Assembly (NCBI RefSeq): GCF_030686865.1
Contig: NZ_JAQYUS010000007.1
Location: 118,289-182,288, forward strand
From: Kaistella sp. SH40-3
GTDB lineage: Bacteria > Bacteroidota > Bacteroidia > Flavobacteriales > Weeksellaceae
Length of the DNA: 64,000 nucleotides
Direction: 5' to 3'
Positions within the stretch are counted from its first letter, which is position 1. The number at the start of each line of letters is the position of its first letter. Position numbers and translations under genes: made by a program. The notes beneath the pieces are model-generated. The model saw only the letters and a program-made list of their open reading frames with translations. It did not search any database and was not told the DNA's origin. This document shows, piece after piece, positions 34,567-43,100 of this stretch.

Positions 34567-35201
34567 AAAATATTAATTTTTTTTCGGCAACTTTATTTCA
34601 AAAAATTTTTGAATTAAATTCTAAGAACAAAATTGGCTCAAATACAATTGCTGTTTTTACATTTATACTTTACAAATGCGAAGAACTTCAAAAGGAAATT
34701 GTACTGTCGGATTACGAGATGGCAAGAGAACTTGGACTTTCCAGACAAACGGTAATTACAGCGAAAAATAAACTAAAACAATTGGGGATTTTAGATTATA
34801 ACAGAAATCCTGGTTTCCCGAATCGTTTCGTTTTGAATGAAAATGAATTACCCAAAGAAATTCCGAAAATAGTTGAGACAAAAGAAATTTCGATTGAAGA
34901 ATTATATCTAGTTCCAGAACCAAAAATTATTGCAAATAGTTCATTTTCCCGATATCCGACACTACAACAGTTTATGAAATTTTCCAAAACGTTACCAAAT
35001 TATTCCGAAAAATTAGATGATGTATTGATTGAGAAATTTAATAAATGGGCAAAAGCGGATTGGAAAAATGCCATCGGAAAACCAATCTTAGATTGGAGAG
35101 CTGTTGTTGAAAAAAATATGATAATGTTTGAATCCCATAGTTCTTTGCAAAACAAATCTGCACTGAAAATTCCAAATATCAAAAGACCGAAAGTAGACTA
35201 A
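34563..35201 (+). CDS. Helix-turn-helix replication-associated protein
   Basis: 212-residue protein with an N-terminal winged HTH of the HTH_36 or replication-initiator type (YEMARELGLSRQTVITAKNKLKQLGILDY, about residues 57-85). The C-terminal region is basic and contains KFNKWAKADWKNAIGKPILDWRAVVEKN, a short helical motif often seen at the end of element replication proteins. It is coupled to the Toprim gene through ATGA. It likely regulates or starts replication of the element. The segment after its stop has three near-repeats of AGACTAAAATAA. Confidence 0.75.
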   Translation: MKNINFFSATLFQKIFELNSKNKIGSNTIAVFTFILYKCEELQKEIVLSDYEMARELGLSRQTVITAKNKLKQLGILDYNRNPGFPNRFVLNENELPKEIPKIVETKEISIEELYLVPEPKIIANSSFSRYPTLQQFMKFSKTLPNYSEKLDDVLIEKFNKWAKADWKNAIGKPILDWRAVVEKNMIMFESHSSLQNKSALKIPNIKRPKVD

Positions 35202-35853
35202 AATAAGTAATTGCAACCAGACTAAAATAAAGTAGACTAAATAAAATTTCTTAATTCTGAAAAAAGTACTAGCAAGATGTGTCTTTGTGCATACAAAATT
35301 TACATTTTATACTACCAAAGACTCTCTTGCCTCTTCTTCGAAAAGGGTGAAAAAACTTTGGAACTCGTTTTTATTGTATTTATTTTACTCAGGTTTATAT
35401 TGTTTATCGAAATAAAAGGTGTGCATTTGCGAAATTTTAAATCCCAAAATTTATATGATTTTCTTTGTCAAATTAAATCAGAAATATGAAAGGGAGTTGC
35501 TTCTGAAGGAAAAAATCTTCGATAAAACTGTTATAAAACCTCTACAAAAAACACAAAACTAATGTAACTGTGGATCAAAAGTCGAACTAAAAAAACTGGA
35601 GATTTTTTTGAGATTCAAGGATGGTATTGACGCGAAAAAGTCTGAGAGATAATCGTTATGCATTTAGATTACCGCTAAATTTAATATCATATACAAATGT
35701 CCAGTTTATTAGTTAATAAACTGGACATTTTCAGTATACTAATCACCTGAAATTTTGATGTCGATGACCGATATCAAAGCATATAATGCAGATAATCTTT
35801 AAAAGAAAAAATTTTCACTTGCTTTTATTTTTATAGTTAAATCATTATTAATT
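35202..35853. other. Non-coding stretch of about 650 bp
   Basis: No convincing gene. It holds direct repeats of AGACTAAA(A)TAA just after the HTH gene (35193-35242), a small dyad ATTTAG/CTAAAT (35662-35680) and a 15-bp hairpin (35696-35729). A 70-codon frame at 35277-35489 has no domain, poor codon use and no clear ribosome-binding site. The stretch may be an oriT, a transcription boundary or decayed sequence. Confidence 0.4.
35696..35729. repeat. 15-bp perfect inverted repeat
   Basis: AATGTCCAGTTTATT and AATAAACTGGACATT with loop AGTT. It may be a terminator for the replication module, although the T run on either side is short. Confidence 0.6.
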
Positions 35854-36012
35854 ATGCGATTATCAATTGGAGTAAAGAAAATGATTTTAATACTTACAAT
35901 TAGCGATTACACTAATGTATATAGAAAGCAATTCGTAAATATCAATTACCAGTTTGAAATTTCAAAAGGAGGAAAAGAACTCATGGCAGTTCCTTCCGTT
36001 CCGAAACTGTAA
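35854..36012 (+). CDS. Possible 52-residue small protein
   Basis: Short frame starting MRLSIGVKKMILILTISDY, with a weakly hydrophobic N-terminus, then NINYQFEISKGGKEL and ending VPSVPKL. Codon choice is like neighbouring genes, but there is no clear ribosome-binding site, promoter or known domain. It could be a small secreted or membrane peptide, or the leftover of a larger gene. Confidence 0.3.
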   Translation: MRLSIGVKKMILILTISDYTNVYRKQFVNINYQFEISKGGKELMAVPSVPKL

Positions 36013-36111
36013 AGAATTCAATAATAGTTCTCAAAAAAAAGTTTTGAATTCTCATTTACGACTTAAATTGGCGTAGTCAATTTTCATCTTTGTATTCTAA
36101 AACAAAAGAAT

Positions 36112-37773
36112 ATGGAGACAAAAGAGAATTTCAACGCAATGGAATGCATCGAGAGTATTTACCAATTTTCTAAAGATAGCAAACTTCGGCAACCGCTTTT
36201 TGAGGTTGTAGAAAATGAAATCAATTTGCTTTCAAAATATTTGCAACTTAATGAAATTGAAACGGTTTTGTTTGCAAATGCATTTGTTCTTTGGTTTGAA
36301 AATAGCGATTTTACAGATGTTTTTGAGCATTTTGGCTTAACTAAATTCCAGGTTCTGAAATATAGAGAAGCCATTGAGATGTTGTACTGTAGAAATCTTT
36401 TGATGAATAAAAATGCTCGTAAACGGCAAATTTCCAGTTTTGAACTTTCCCAAAATATCATCAATAGTATTTCTAAAAATGAAGTTATTAAATATGCTAA
36501 AATAGAAGAATCTTCAGATGAAAAAAACTTCGTAGATCTGCTCGAAGACTTCGATAAAAAAAGTGATCAGTTGAACGAAGGATTAATTAGTCCTTACGAT
36601 TTCAGAGAATATATTTCGACTCTGTGTGATGAAAATTTAGACCTGCCTATATTTCGTGAAATCAAAAATTACCAGCTCAATGCTTTCGAAACTTATTTCT
36701 TTTTAGATACGATCTGGGATGCTATTCAATATGGCGACAATGATTTTTATACCCACATACAGATTACTATAAATGAGTATTTTAACCGAAAAAGTCAGGC
36801 AATGAAATTTCAAAAATTAATTATCAACAAAGAAACTAAACTTTCAAAATTCAATTTAATAGAAATTTCAAAAGAAAATTTTCAGGATCGGAATAAGGCC
36901 AAATTGACTAAAAAAGTCGTCGATTTTCTAAAGGATAATGAAGATCTGCTAATTGACGATATTTCTAAAGACGATTCAAAATTGATCAGAGCAAAAGATA
37001 TTTCAACAAAAAAGCTTTTTTATAATGCGGATGAAAATACTCAGCTGCAACAGATCTCAAATGTTTTGCAGGATGATAAATTTACAGAAATGCAGCGACG
37101 TTTGAAAGAAAAGACCATGCCGATCGGAATTACAGTAATTCTTCATGGCGTTCCCGGCACTGGAAAAACAGAAAGCGTTTATCAACTAGCAAAAAATTCG
37201 GGCCGGAATATTTTTAAGGTAGATATTTCCGAAACCAAAAGCATGTGGTTTGGTGAAAGTCAGAAATTAGTGAAGAAAATTTTTACTGAATATGATGAGA
37301 TGAAACGCAACGAGGAACTTTGTCCTATTTTACTTTTTAATGAAGCAGATGCAATCATCGGTAAACGAAAATCTGCAGGAAGTTCCAATGTTGCCGACAC
37401 CGAAAATGCGATTCAAAATATAATCCTGGAAGAAATGGAAACTTTCGACGGAATTCTATTCGCCACCACAAATCTTGTCGAAAATATGGATGCTGCTTTT
37501 GAGCGAAGATTTTTATTTAAAGTGAAATTCGAGCAATCATCTACAGAAAACTCTGCTAAAATTTGGCAGGAAAAACTCCCTATTCTCTCTAAAAAGGAAA
37601 GTCAAATTCTCGCCGAAAAATTCAAATTCTCAGGTGGCGAAATGGAAAATATCGCCCGAAAATGTGCGATGCAGGAAATTATGCAAGGTGATATTTTGAA
37701 TTTTACAGACATCGAAGGTTTGTGCAAAAATGAAAAATGGACTGGTGAAGAGAAACGCAAAATTGGATTCTAA
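36112..37773 (+). CDS. AAA family ATPase with atypical Walker B (N-E)
   Basis: 553-residue protein. The first 300 residues are helical and without known domain. The C-terminal AAA module has Walker A GVPGTGKT (346-353), Walker B ILLFNEAD with Asn410 in place of the usual Asp, sensor 1 ATTN and arginine finger FERRF. The catalytic Glu411 is kept, so ATP hydrolysis is still possible. It has a near-consensus -7 box (CATCTTTG) and stands alone as a single gene at the start of the cargo region. AAA proteins of this kind act as remodelling or defence ATPases; the substrate is unknown. Confidence 0.85.
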   Translation: METKENFNAMECIESIYQFSKDSKLRQPLFEVVENEINLLSKYLQLNEIETVLFANAFVLWFENSDFTDVFEHFGLTKFQVLKYREAIEMLYCRNLLMNKNARKRQISSFELSQNIINSISKNEVIKYAKIEESSDEKNFVDLLEDFDKKSDQLNEGLISPYDFREYISTLCDENLDLPIFREIKNYQLNAFETYFFLDTIWDAIQYGDNDFYTHIQITINEYFNRKSQAMKFQKLIINKETKLSKFNLIEISKENFQDRNKAKLTKKVVDFLKDNEDLLIDDISKDDSKLIRAKDISTKKLFYNADENTQLQQISNVLQDDKFTEMQRRLKEKTMPIGITVILHGVPGTGKTESVYQLAKNSGRNIFKVDISETKSMWFGESQKLVKKIFTEYDEMKRNEELCPILLFNEADAIIGKRKSAGSSNVADTENAIQNIILEEMETFDGILFATTNLVENMDAAFERRFLFKVKFEQSSTENSAKIWQEKLPILSKKESQILAEKFKFSGGEMENIARKCAMQEIMQGDILNFTDIEGLCKNEKWTGEEKRKIGF

Positions 37774-37860
37774 AAACACAAATAAAAAAAAATAGTTAAA
37801 ATCTTTTTTGAAAAAATTCCCACTGAGCAGTTAATTCAAGAAAGAACATTGACCTGGAAA

Positions 37861-37989
37861 ATGTTGCTTCCAAAGTCACGAGAAAATGCAGGTTTAAAAT
37901 TTATCAAAGTAATCCTTCTCGTATTTTTTACATTTTTGATGCTGGTCCCATTATCAATTATTGTAGCGATAATATTTAGAATACGATAA
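37861..37989 (+). CDS. Possible 42-residue membrane peptide
   Basis: Frame MLLPKSRENAGLKFIK followed by one hydrophobic helix (VILLVFFTFLMLVPLSIIVAII) and RIR. The frame is open and protein-like for 25 more codons upstream (KIPTEQLIQERTLTW) but without an ATG, so the original start may be lost or non-standard. It could be a small membrane protein or a decayed gene. Confidence 0.35.
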   Translation: MLLPKSRENAGLKFIKVILLVFFTFLMLVPLSIIVAIIFRIR

Positions 37990-38011
37990 ATCAAATTTAA
38001 AAATTGCAAGC

Positions 38012-38245
38012 ATGTCACAAGTTATTTACATTGGAATTAAACTCATCAAAATCCCAGCTGAAAATCGATTTCAGTTAATAAGTTCGGATAATGCCGGGAT
38101 TTCTTGGCAAATCATTTTTGACGGATCAAATGAAACAGGAGAGTTTTTTGAATTGGGAACGAAAGGTAAAATTGTTTTTGCGAAAACTTCAAACGGGAAA
38201 TTTCGATCCGTCACGGAAGGTAGAACTTGGACAAAAATAAGATAG
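38012..38245 (+). CDS. Small BNR-repeat-like protein, paralogue 1
   Basis: 77-residue protein beginning MSQVIYIGIKLIKIP. It has two short units like BNR/Asp-box blades (SSDNAGISWQIIFDG and SVTEGRTWTKIR), i.e. S-x-D/E-x-G-x-x-W. It is similar in length, start and layout to the protein at 39741-40013 (MSQLIEFKGTFIRI..., ending WTKIR). A full propeller needs many more blades, so it is not a sialidase; function is unknown. Confidence 0.55.
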   Translation: MSQVIYIGIKLIKIPAENRFQLISSDNAGISWQIIFDGSNETGEFFELGTKGKIVFAKTSNGKFRSVTEGRTWTKIR

Positions 38246-38364
38246 GCTAGGAATATTACTCGAGACTATTTTAAATTTGGATTTCATTCTCATTTTAAAG
38301 AAATAAAGGAGAAATGGAATATCTAATTTTTGGATAAATAAATGTAATTTTAAAAAAAAATAAT

Positions 38365-39051
38365 ATGACATTAGAAAAATTTAATTTGGCTGAACTAGAA
38401 AGTGATCAACTATTTTCAGGTGAGAACGTAATTCATGACGGGATTGTGGATTTTGCAAAATACAATATAGCATCACCTAAAATTCTTTGGATTTTAAAAG
38501 AGGTAAATAGTTCAGACTCTGATTGGACAATGCGTGACGCACTTAAAGATTTAAAAAATACATCAGGAAGAGGACTTAAAACCGGATGGGCAAATACTTT
38601 CACATCAATAATATATACTTCAAACGGTATTTTTACTGGCGAGGATTGGGATTCTATGGGGAATTTTTATGAAGATGAATCTATTATTAAAGTGTTGCAA
38701 AAAGTTGCATACATCAACGTAAAAAAAGTTCCTGGCGGAAGTCAGGCAGATTGGAACTTGATTAAAGAGTACTATTCTGAAAATAAAACTGCGCTGCATC
38801 AACAAATACAATTAATTAATCCGGATATCATTATTTTTGGCGGCACTTACAATTTTTTTGATGATGACTTTTTCGAGTTATTCGGAGAACTTGAGTCAGA
38901 TGTAGAAAATAATTTTTTGCATTTTTATCAGAACAAGGATTATTTACTTTTAAATGCATATCATCCTAATAATCGTGTTATTAAGCATTCAACTTACTGC
39001 AATTTGATTTTAGATGCGGTTAAAAATTGGCAACTTAAATTTGAGAAATAA
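38365..39051 (+). CDS. Uracil-DNA-glycosylase-like superfamily protein
   Basis: 228-residue protein of unknown activity. It has features of the UDG-like fold: an early strand ILWILKEVN, a central strand PDIIIFGGTYNFF and a late LLNAYHPNN with the His-Pro near the C-terminus. The usual catalytic Asp/Asn residue of true glycosylases is not clear, so it may be a relative without glycosylase activity. A terminator follows. A second UDG-like protein lies at 45391. Confidence 0.5.
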   Translation: MTLEKFNLAELESDQLFSGENVIHDGIVDFAKYNIASPKILWILKEVNSSDSDWTMRDALKDLKNTSGRGLKTGWANTFTSIIYTSNGIFTGEDWDSMGNFYEDESIIKVLQKVAYINVKKVPGGSQADWNLIKEYYSENKTALHQQIQLINPDIIIFGGTYNFFDDDFFELFGELESDVENNFLHFYQNKDYLLLNAYHPNNRVIKHSTYCNLILDAVKNWQLKFEK

Positions 39052-39052
39052 A

Positions 39053-39604
39053 TCATAACCTAAGCCACTCTCGAAGTGGCTTTCTTCTTTTCAATAGCAA
39101 AAGAACCACTTCCGTAAAAGTTGGGATCTCCTCAAAAATAAATGGAATGATAACATGTTCTGTAAGATCAATAACTGCATATTTTACCTGTCCTCGAATG
39201 TTTTTCCCTACAGCAAAAAACGATTTCCCCAGATGTTTTCCTTTCAGATAGTGATCTGTAATTTTGATTTCACCGTTTCGGTTCACGAATCCAAAGTTGT
39301 TTCCATTTCTACTTACACAGGCGTATTCGTTACAAAAAGTAGTAACATGCTTGAATTCTATTCCGTTTATTTCAATGTTTTTAAAATTGTAAAGTTTCCA
39401 TTTGTGATTTTTTCGAGCCCAAAAGTGAAAATCAAACGCGGGAATAATTTCTTCATAAATCGGTGGAATGATAGATCCAAAATCGTCTGCAATAAGACCT
39501 AACAATCCTTTTGAGGAATACACGAACACTCTTTCAAATAAACAAATATCTGTTAGTGGTGTTTGATAATCCAGTCTTTCTATTTTTAAAATTGGGTAGT
39601 TCAT
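39053..39604 (-). CDS. WG-repeat-containing protein
   Basis: 183-residue protein built of short WG-type beta repeats (FGFVNRNGEIKI, KYAVIDLTEHVIIPFIFEEIP, GLIADDFGSIIPPIYEEI), like incomplete beta-propellers. The last residues (RRKPLREWLRL) are encoded by the stem of a terminator that serves the convergent UDG-like gene, so the original C-terminus may be altered or the gene shortened. A second, longer WG protein lies at 46461. Confidence 0.65.
   Translation of the reverse strand: MNYPILKIERLDYQTPLTDICLFERVFVYSSKGLLGLIADDFGSIIPPIYEEIIPAFDFHFWARKNHKWKLYNFKNIEINGIEFKHVTTFCNEYACVSRNGNNFGFVNRNGEIKITDHYLKGKHLGKSFFAVGKNIRGQVKYAVIDLTEHVIIPFIFEEIPTFTEVVLLLLKRRKPLREWLRL
39062..39090 (+). terminator. 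Terminator of the UDG-like gene
   Basis: 8-bp stem AAGCCACT/AGTGGCTT with a 5-nt loop and a T-rich tail. It lies inside the 3' end of the minus-strand WG gene. Confidence 0.65.
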
Positions 39605-39740
39605 ATTGCTTCAAAAATAATACACTTCTAAGACAAAATGAGTCATTATTCTCTTCATCAATTTTAATGAATTTCTTTTTTAAGTGTCCTGTTTTGTCTT
39701 ACCAGTCAATTAAATTTGCTTCCTAATTTTAAAAAGGAAA

Positions 39741-40013
39741 ATGTCGCAACTTATAGAATTTAAAGGAACATTTATTAGAATCTGCCCTACAAATCCATCG
39801 CATTTGCTTCAATTGAAAGATCGTGGAAAATCGTGGAGTTTGCTCTATGATGGATCAGAAACGATGAACTCAATAATGCAAATTGCTGCTGACAATACGA
39901 TCATTCTATTATTTTGCAATAAAGGTTTTTTTATTTCCAAGTCGGGAATTGTCTGGACAAAAATCAGAGATCGACAACAGCTTGAAGATTTAAAGACTGA
40001 TTACGAAATTTAA
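39741..40013 (+). CDS. Small BNR-repeat-like protein, paralogue 2
   Basis: 90-residue protein with the same plan as the one at 38012: start MSQLIEFKGTFIRI, then KDRGKSWSLLYDGSE and SKSGIVWTKIR. The C-terminal tail RDRQQLEDLKTDYEI is extra. A shared origin by local duplication is likely. Function is unknown. Confidence 0.55.
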   Translation: MSQLIEFKGTFIRICPTNPSHLLQLKDRGKSWSLLYDGSETMNSIMQIAADNTIILLFCNKGFFISKSGIVWTKIRDRQQLEDLKTDYEI

Positions 40014-40073
40014 AAGACTAAAATGGAAAGAAAAAACTATCTTTAATTCAAAACAAAAACCAATAGAAACGCT

Positions 40074-40523
40074 GTGGAAACGATTGATTTAATTAAAGAA
40101 CTGAAACAAAATATTCTTCATATAAATAGTACGGAATCTCTTGATGACTTGAAAGAATCGGAGTTCTATGAGTTTGAAATTATGGATGCTGTTTTTCAAT
40201 ACTGTCTAAAAAATAAATATTCAACTGAAGGATTCCCCGAGAAATATCAAGATCTCTTGGATAGTGAGGATGAAGATTTTCAGGATTTTTTAGATTTTAG
40301 CGTGAAATCATATTATGTTTATAAAGTTTCTTTACAACAAAATGATGTTTTCAAAATGGTGAAACTTTATTGTAATGATTCTGAAGTTGTTTACAGCGAT
40401 CAAGATTGTAGGAACGATATTTTAGTAGCGATTAAAATTCTTGAACAAGAAGGTGTAACTTTAGTTTTTAATCCTGATCTTTTTGTGAATATTCCACTTT
40501 TTAGACCTAAACTTCCAGGATAA
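40074..40523 (+). CDS. Acidic protein of unknown function
   Basis: 149-residue soluble, mainly helical, acidic protein (start METIDLIKELKQN, with GTG initiation codon). No known motif is seen. Its position between a BNR-like gene and a metallophosphoesterase gene, all on the plus strand with small gaps (60 and 42 bp), suggests one transcript. Function is not recognised. Confidence 0.6.
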   Translation: METIDLIKELKQNILHINSTESLDDLKESEFYEFEIMDAVFQYCLKNKYSTEGFPEKYQDLLDSEDEDFQDFLDFSVKSYYVYKVSLQQNDVFKMVKLYCNDSEVVYSDQDCRNDILVAIKILEQEGVTLVFNPDLFVNIPLFRPKLPG

Positions 40524-40565
40524 ATGTAAGAAGAATCTTATTAATTTTAAAGATAAACAACTTTA

Positions 40566-41204
40566 ATGAAAATCGTTTTTATTTCCGACACTCATGGGCA
40601 GCATCGAAAACTTAAGAATCTCCCAAAAGCGGATTTGATTATTCATGGTGGCGATGTTTCAAAATTGGGAAAGGCTCATGAAGTTGAGGATTTTATCTAC
40701 TGGTTTCTTAGATTAGATTATGCTCACAAAATTTTTATCGCGGGAAATCACGATTTCTATTTTGAAGATTATTCTCGCGATTTTATCCAGAAAAAACTAA
40801 CTTCAAACTGTCATTATCTTTGCGATAGCGGCGTTGAAATTGAAGGTGTTAAAATTTGGGGATCACCGGTTACGCCCACTTTTTTTAATTGGGCTTTCAA
40901 CGTAGATCGTGGAAAACCCATTCAGAAATATTGGAACATGATTCCCTCCAATACCGATATTTTGGTAACCCATGGTCCGGTAGGTGGGATATTAGATGGA
41001 ACGACATCCAACATCAATGCAGGTTGTGATGATTTACTGAAAACGGTAAATAAAGTAAAACCCAAATTTCATTTGTTTGGTCATATTCATGAAGCTTATG
41101 GCGAAGAAAAAGTAAATGAAACCACTTTTGTCAATGGCAGTTTGTTGAATGAATATTACAATTTGGTGAATAGTCCTTGGGAATTTGAGTATCCGAAAGA
41201 ATAG
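40566..41204 (+). CDS. Calcineurin-like metallophosphoesterase
   Basis: 212-residue metal-dependent phosphoesterase. Motifs in order: FISDTHGQH (D-x-H), IHGGDVS (GGD), IAGNHDFYF (GNHD), LVTHGP and FGHIHEAYG (G-H-x-H), so the two-metal active site is complete. It may cleave phosphodiesters or nucleotides; the substrate is unknown. The length and start are normal. It is followed after 39 bp by a WYL regulator gene. Confidence 0.9.
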   Translation: MKIVFISDTHGQHRKLKNLPKADLIIHGGDVSKLGKAHEVEDFIYWFLRLDYAHKIFIAGNHDFYFEDYSRDFIQKKLTSNCHYLCDSGVEIEGVKIWGSPVTPTFFNWAFNVDRGKPIQKYWNMIPSNTDILVTHGPVGGILDGTTSNINAGCDDLLKTVNKVKPKFHLFGHIHEAYGEEKVNETTFVNGSLLNEYYNLVNSPWEFEYPKE

Positions 41205-41243
41205 CTCTTTTCTTTTGCCTAAATTTGTTCAAAATGTAATAGA

Positions 41244-42143
41244 ATGAATAGAAAATTTCTGAGAATGACCTTAGTGGTTCGGACAATTTTAAATGAGAAT
41301 GGAAAGCTAAGTGTTGATGAGATTCTTAAAAAAGTGGAAAAACAATTTGAGGCTTATGCTGACATTGCTGACCTACGGTATGAAAGTTATTCCCTTTCAA
41401 CGTTTAATAAAGATAAATCAGCAATTAAAGAAGCCTGGAAAATAGATCTTGAATGTGATAACCAGAATCGATATTATATCAATTCAGACTTTGAAGGCCT
41501 CTTCCAAAATGACTTATTAAATTCTACCATCTTTCTAGCCTCTTTAAATACAGATTTGTTGTTGCCGGGCTTTGTTATTCCTGAAACCAGAAAAAATACA
41601 GGCTTACGCCATTTCTATCAAATCTCGAGAGCAATTGAAGAAAAGAGCGAACTCAAAATTTCCTATTTCGATTATATTTCCGAACGAGAAAAAAATAAAA
41701 CGATTCAACCCTATCGTTTGAAACAGAAAGATTTTAAATGGTATGTTTTAGCCACGGATTCGAGTGAAGTTCCGTTCAAAAGTTATGCCTTGGAAAGAAT
41801 TCGTGATATTGAAACTTCAGGAAAATTTAGACCAAAAGAAATTGACTTTGTCGTACCTTTTCAATACGCAATAGGAATGTTCACCAATGAAGAAGCCGTA
41901 AAAGTGATTCTGGAATTCGACCACCGCGATGGACATTATCTGAAAGCTAACCCAATTCATCCTTCCCAAGAAGTGCTTTCAGAAGATAAGCAAACCATTC
42001 AGTTTGAGTTTTTCGTAAAACCTAATGAAGATTTTATCATGGAAATCATGAAACGAAGCTGGTCTCTAAAAGTCGTAGAACCACAGTTTTTAAAAGACAA
42101 ATTCCTGGAGTATTGGAAAGCTGCGTTGAAGAGAAATAAATAG
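41244..42143 (+). CDS. WYL-domain transcriptional regulator, copy 1
   Basis: 299-residue protein with an N-terminal winged HTH and a central WYL domain (YRLKQKDFKWYVLATDSS, then KSYALERIRDI) followed by a WCX-type C-terminal extension. WYL proteins sense nucleic acid or nucleotide signals and often control defence genes. It ends in a shared terminator with the convergent operon at 42199-44923. It is a distant relative of the protein at 47414. Confidence 0.88.
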   Translation: MNRKFLRMTLVVRTILNENGKLSVDEILKKVEKQFEAYADIADLRYESYSLSTFNKDKSAIKEAWKIDLECDNQNRYYINSDFEGLFQNDLLNSTIFLASLNTDLLLPGFVIPETRKNTGLRHFYQISRAIEEKSELKISYFDYISEREKNKTIQPYRLKQKDFKWYVLATDSSEVPFKSYALERIRDIETSGKFRPKEIDFVVPFQYAIGMFTNEEAVKVILEFDHRDGHYLKANPIHPSQEVLSEDKQTIQFEFFVKPNEDFIMEIMKRSWSLKVVEPQFLKDKFLEYWKAALKRNK

Positions 42144-42170
42144 GAAAAGCCAATAACTTGTGGCTTTTCC
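42143..42170. terminator. Bidirectional terminator
   Basis: 10-bp stem GGAAAAGCCA/TGGCTTTTCC with an 8-nt loop between convergent genes. Its first base overlaps the last base of the WYL gene. Confidence 0.75.
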
Positions 42171-42198
42171 AAATATACTGATACAGATTTAAATTTAT

Positions 42199-43056
42199 TT
42201 AATTCTTATTTTTCCAATTTATTCGAATATTATTAGAATTAAAATTTGGAGTATTGACATCTTTAATCATTGCCATATCTTTAAATTCATCGTAAATTTT
42301 TGGAAACTCTTTAGATATATAATTTTCCACATGTTGTAGTAATTCTTGTTCTTCCCCAAGTCTTTTCCCAAAATATTTTATCAATTTATTTTTTGGTATC
42401 AAAAAAGAGTTTAATGGATGTATTAATCTGACAAAGTGTGCTTTTATTTTTTTTATACTTTCATCATCAAATTCTGTATTTAAATCTATTCTTGTATTAT
42501 GGTCGTTGCTCCAATCATTTCTATCAGAATTAACTATAATTCCACTAAAATTGCAAAAATTCACGGTGTGTAAATGTGAAAGTTGCCATCCGTTTGCGTT
42601 AAATTTAGAGTTGGTAATAATTGCTCCTTTATTTTTGTAGAAAGATAATTCTCTTTCTTCGTTTGTTGTTATAAAAGCACATATTAGTTTATTTTGATTA
42701 AATAAATTTTTTAGGTTTTCCATCGAATAGCTTAAATCAAAAAGTTTCATTGCATTAAATAACATAACAAATGTATCATCACAGAAAGCTATATTCAAAT
42801 TTTCCTTTTCAAAATATATTTTAAAACCTCTTCTAAGACTATGATAATTATCTTTTGATGCGGTATTATAGTTTCTCAAAAAAAATAAATTTTCCTCTTC
42901 AATATATGATTTTATAGTATTATGAATTTCTCCAATTGTTATTTTATTTTCAAATTGATTTTTAATTAATTGATCAACTAGATCTTCATACGAGTTAGCA
43001 CTTCCTTTTTGCACTTTAGGATAGGTGTGTTTTTTTACTTCGAAAAATTTTTCCAT
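42199..43056 (-). CDS. Protein of unknown function, third gene of the AlbA_2 operon
   Basis: 285-residue soluble protein, low GC. No known domain is certain. It has a striking block NGWQLSHLHTVN followed by HNTRIDLN, then FVRLIHPLNSFLIPKNK, i.e. spaced His and Asn residues that recall HNH-type nuclease cores, but the spacing is not standard. It follows the AlbA_2 gene by 44 bp on the minus strand and shares its terminator with the WYL gene. I list it as a candidate effector only by context. Confidence 0.55.
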   Translation of the reverse strand: MEKFFEVKKHTYPKVQKGSANSYEDLVDQLIKNQFENKITIGEIHNTIKSYIEEENLFFLRNYNTASKDNYHSLRRGFKIYFEKENLNIAFCDDTFVMLFNAMKLFDLSYSMENLKNLFNQNKLICAFITTNEERELSFYKNKGAIITNSKFNANGWQLSHLHTVNFCNFSGIIVNSDRNDWSNDHNTRIDLNTEFDDESIKKIKAHFVRLIHPLNSFLIPKNKLIKYFGKRLGEEQELLQHVENYISKEFPKIYDEFKDMAMIKDVNTPNFNSNNIRINWKNKN

Positions 43057-43100
43057 AAGTTTTCTTTTTCTAAATATATATTTTAACTCAAAATGTCCAG

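Noticed and set aside
35277..35489. 70-codon frame in the non-coding stretch
   Set aside because: Low-complexity AT-rich sequence, no motif, no clear ribosome-binding site.
38012..38245. Sialidase
   Set aside because: Only two Asp-box-like units; far too short for a catalytic propeller.
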